Shown here piece after piece: positions 62,701 to 64,000 of a DNA stretch of 64,000 nucleotides (position 1 is its first letter; each line of letters opens with the position of its first letter). The notes beneath the pieces were generated by a model that saw nothing but the letters and a program-made list of their open reading frames with translations, was not told where the DNA came from and made no database searches. Location of the stretch: assembly GCA_964291375.2 (NCBI GenBank), contig OZ219809.1, forward strand, positions 1-64,000. The letters are read 5' to 3'. The stretch comes from 3107 sp001483205. GTDB lineage: Bacteria > Pseudomonadota > Alphaproteobacteria > Rhodobacterales > Rhodobacteraceae. Both the position numbers and the translations under genes were made by a program.

Positions 62701-63657
62701 TTATGCGTCGGCCAGTTGCGCGCAAGCTGCTTTGAGGTTTTTGATTCCTTCTAGAACCTCATACTGCCGAGCATTGTTCAGAAGCCCGTCTGCATGAAGG
62801 AACCCGATCTGCTTGGCCATGTAGTCCCGAAAAACAGGATCAGCGTCAGTGCAAATGCTGTTTCGACCCTCTTGTATTGCAACACGAGCGGTCACGCCGC
62901 TACCAGCAAAGAAGTCGAGTACAGTGGAGCCGGGATATGAAAGCGCGCGAACCAGCCGTTCAATGACTGTGGCAGGTTTTTGGGTCGGATGCCCTACACG
63001 CTCGCTTGAGTTGCCGTTCAAACGAGACATGCGCCAGACGTTTGTCGGATTCCGCCCCTTCTCGACAGATTCAGGGTTGAGCCGCTTGTCCTTCATATAG
63101 GCCGCTTTGGTTTCCTCGTCATATGGCTCGCGCACAGCATCAAGGTCGAAGAAATACTTCTTGGTCTTCGCGAACCACGCAATTTCCTCGTGCCGGTTCG
63201 CAAAAAAGCGCTGAGAACTCATACCGTTAGGATAGTTCCAGATGATGAGGTTCGCGAGCAGCATATTGCTGTGCTGACGCATATGAGAGATGATTGAGAG
63301 CAGATCGCCGGAACCGGCTTCGCTTTGATACTGCAAGCCACCGAAAATTGCGATACTTCCGGTCGGGGCCAGCACACGCTCAGCCTTGGCAAGCCATTGG
63401 CTCGCCCAACCAATATAGTCGGCATGGTCATCCCAATCAGCCAGAAGGATGTTGTAAGGCGGATCACAAATTATGAGCTGAATGGAATCGTTCGGTATCT
63501 TGTCCAAAACGTCAAGGCAGTCGGCAACATCGTAGACGTGGCGAGTACCCTCAGCGGCAAACGGAAACAACAGCGTTTCGGACGAATGTTTAAGTCCGGC
63601 TTTACGTAGCGCGTTCATTGCGCGGTGGCCTGCATTACGGTGTGATCGGTTAGCCAT
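62701..63657 (-). CDS. RsrI-like adenine DNA methyltransferase (GAATTC), type II RM system
   Basis: From ATG 63657 (MANRSHRNAGHRAMNALRKA) the product is 318 residues and, as I recall the sequence, matches RsrI methyltransferase (319 residues) of Rhodobacter sphaeroides along its length. The catalytic motif IV is CDPPYN, the AdoMet motif I is LDFFAGSGVTARVA after it (beta-class order), and long identical stretches include NPTNVWRMSRLN and GHPTQKPA. It should methylate adenine in GAATTC and protect the DNA from its partner endonuclease. The open frame extends to 63768, but the extra residues have no counterpart. The gene is more AT-rich than the upstream fab genes. Confidence 0.93.
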   Translation of the reverse strand: MANRSHRNAGHRAMNALRKAGLKHSSETLLFPFAAEGTRHVYDVADCLDVLDKIPNDSIQLIICDPPYNILLADWDDHADYIGWASQWLAKAERVLAPTGSIAIFGGLQYQSEAGSGDLLSIISHMRQHSNMLLANLIIWNYPNGMSSQRFFANRHEEIAWFAKTKKYFFDLDAVREPYDEETKAAYMKDKRLNPESVEKGRNPTNVWRMSRLNGNSSERVGHPTQKPATVIERLVRALSYPGSTVLDFFAGSGVTARVAIQEGRNSICTDADPVFRDYMAKQIGFLHADGLLNNARQYEVLEGIKNLKAACAQLADA

Positions 63658-63742
63658 TCGGTTTTTTGCTTTTGCTCTTTGTGTTTCGACCAGCGAGTGG
63701 GTCATGTGCGTCATGTCCAAGGTTGGTGTTGGTCCGGCGTCT

Positions 63743-64000
63743 TTAAGCCCGGTTGGTGTCCAAATCACCTTCGATGATCTTGAGCGACGTTCCGGCGACT
63801 TGTAGCATCACTTTTGCCATTGCTCCAGCTTTCCAAGGCGCGGCCTGGCAATACAATGACGCGATCTGGAGCATGTGTTCAAACTCTCCAGCCCTGACGA
63901 TGATGTGCTTGCAATAATTCTTGTTGATCTCACGGGACATGTTACTCGCTGTTATTCGATCAATGCGGTTCAACATACCGGAGTCATGCACTACCTTGAC
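63743..64000 (-). CDS. RsrI/EcoRI-like restriction endonuclease, C-terminal part (cut by window edge)
   Basis: This minus-strand frame runs off the right edge; 85 residues are visible. The pattern SGMLNRIDRITASN is equivalent to the SGILNRLDRLTAAN segment of EcoRI. HMLQIASLY and TSLKIIEGDL likewise match the EcoRI C-terminus (MLQAASIY and TSLRVLGRDL). It should cut GAATTC with the adjacent methyltransferase as its protecting partner. The catalytic PD-(D/E)xK residues lie outside the window. It ends 85 bp before the methyltransferase start in the same direction, so the pair is likely co-transcribed with the endonuclease gene first. Confidence 0.88.
   Translation of the reverse strand, partial: VKVVHDSGMLNRIDRITASNMSREINKNYCKHIIVRAGEFEHMLQIASLYCQAAPWKAGAMAKVMLQVAGTSLKIIEGDLDTNRA

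Overview
The window looks like a chromosomal piece of a GC-rich alphaproteobacterium, most likely of the Rhodobacterales (Rhodobacter/Paracoccus/Roseobacter type). The evidence is the serC-serA/serB arrangement with a serC-leader-like RNA, the PHA cluster phaZ/phaC-phaP-phaR with PhaR-type CTGC(N3-4)GCAG sites, the fabA-fabB-fabI operon, COQ9, TIGR02186 next to TauE, and a restriction-modification pair closest in my memory to RsrI of Rhodobacter sphaeroides.

Layout. 1-11854: most of a giant surface protein built from near-identical Ig-like modules, ending in Calx-beta-like domains and an outer-membrane beta-barrel; its first 2.8 kb carries three frame breaks. 11968-15852: serine biosynthesis (serC-serA leftward, serB rightward). 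15996-19602: an IalB-family periplasmic protein, an abortive-infection (Abi_C) gene and a divergent EF-G-like GTPase. 19830-31935: two more giant autotransporter-like proteins. The first shares its barrel with the 1-11854 protein. The second has a 13-copy heptanucleotide repeat between its start codon and its signal peptide, which is the layout of a phase-variable contingency gene. 32342-40583: RNA metabolism and translation (pnp, rne, metG) with a Fic-family gene between pnp and rne, preceded by an array of inverted operator half-sites. 40655-44410: an MFS transporter, a YceI protein, a TerB/PhnD-like pair and an orphan AT-richer small gene. 44508-47841: a complete polar amino-acid ABC transporter operon. 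47831-52335: polyhydroxyalkanoate metabolism (repressor, phasin, synthase, depolymerase). 52332-59811: leftward housekeeping genes (TIGR02186, TauE/SafE, rimI-tsaB-nfu, a nonsense-interrupted sterol desaturase, an HD protein, a quinone oxidoreductase, COQ9) and then rightward rpsU. 60090-62659: fabA-fabB-fabI. 62701-64000: an RsrI/EcoRI-like methyltransferase and the C-terminal end of its endonuclease, cut by the window edge.

The most unusual content is the trio of modular giant surface proteins: kilobase-scale homogenised repeats, a barrel shared between different passengers, and a putative slipped-strand ON/OFF switch. The accessory and defence-like genes (Abi_C, Fic, RM system, orphan small gene) sit singly between core operons. 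The PHA block shows regulator, targets and putative operators together. No tRNA, rRNA, CRISPR array, transposase or integrase was recognised.
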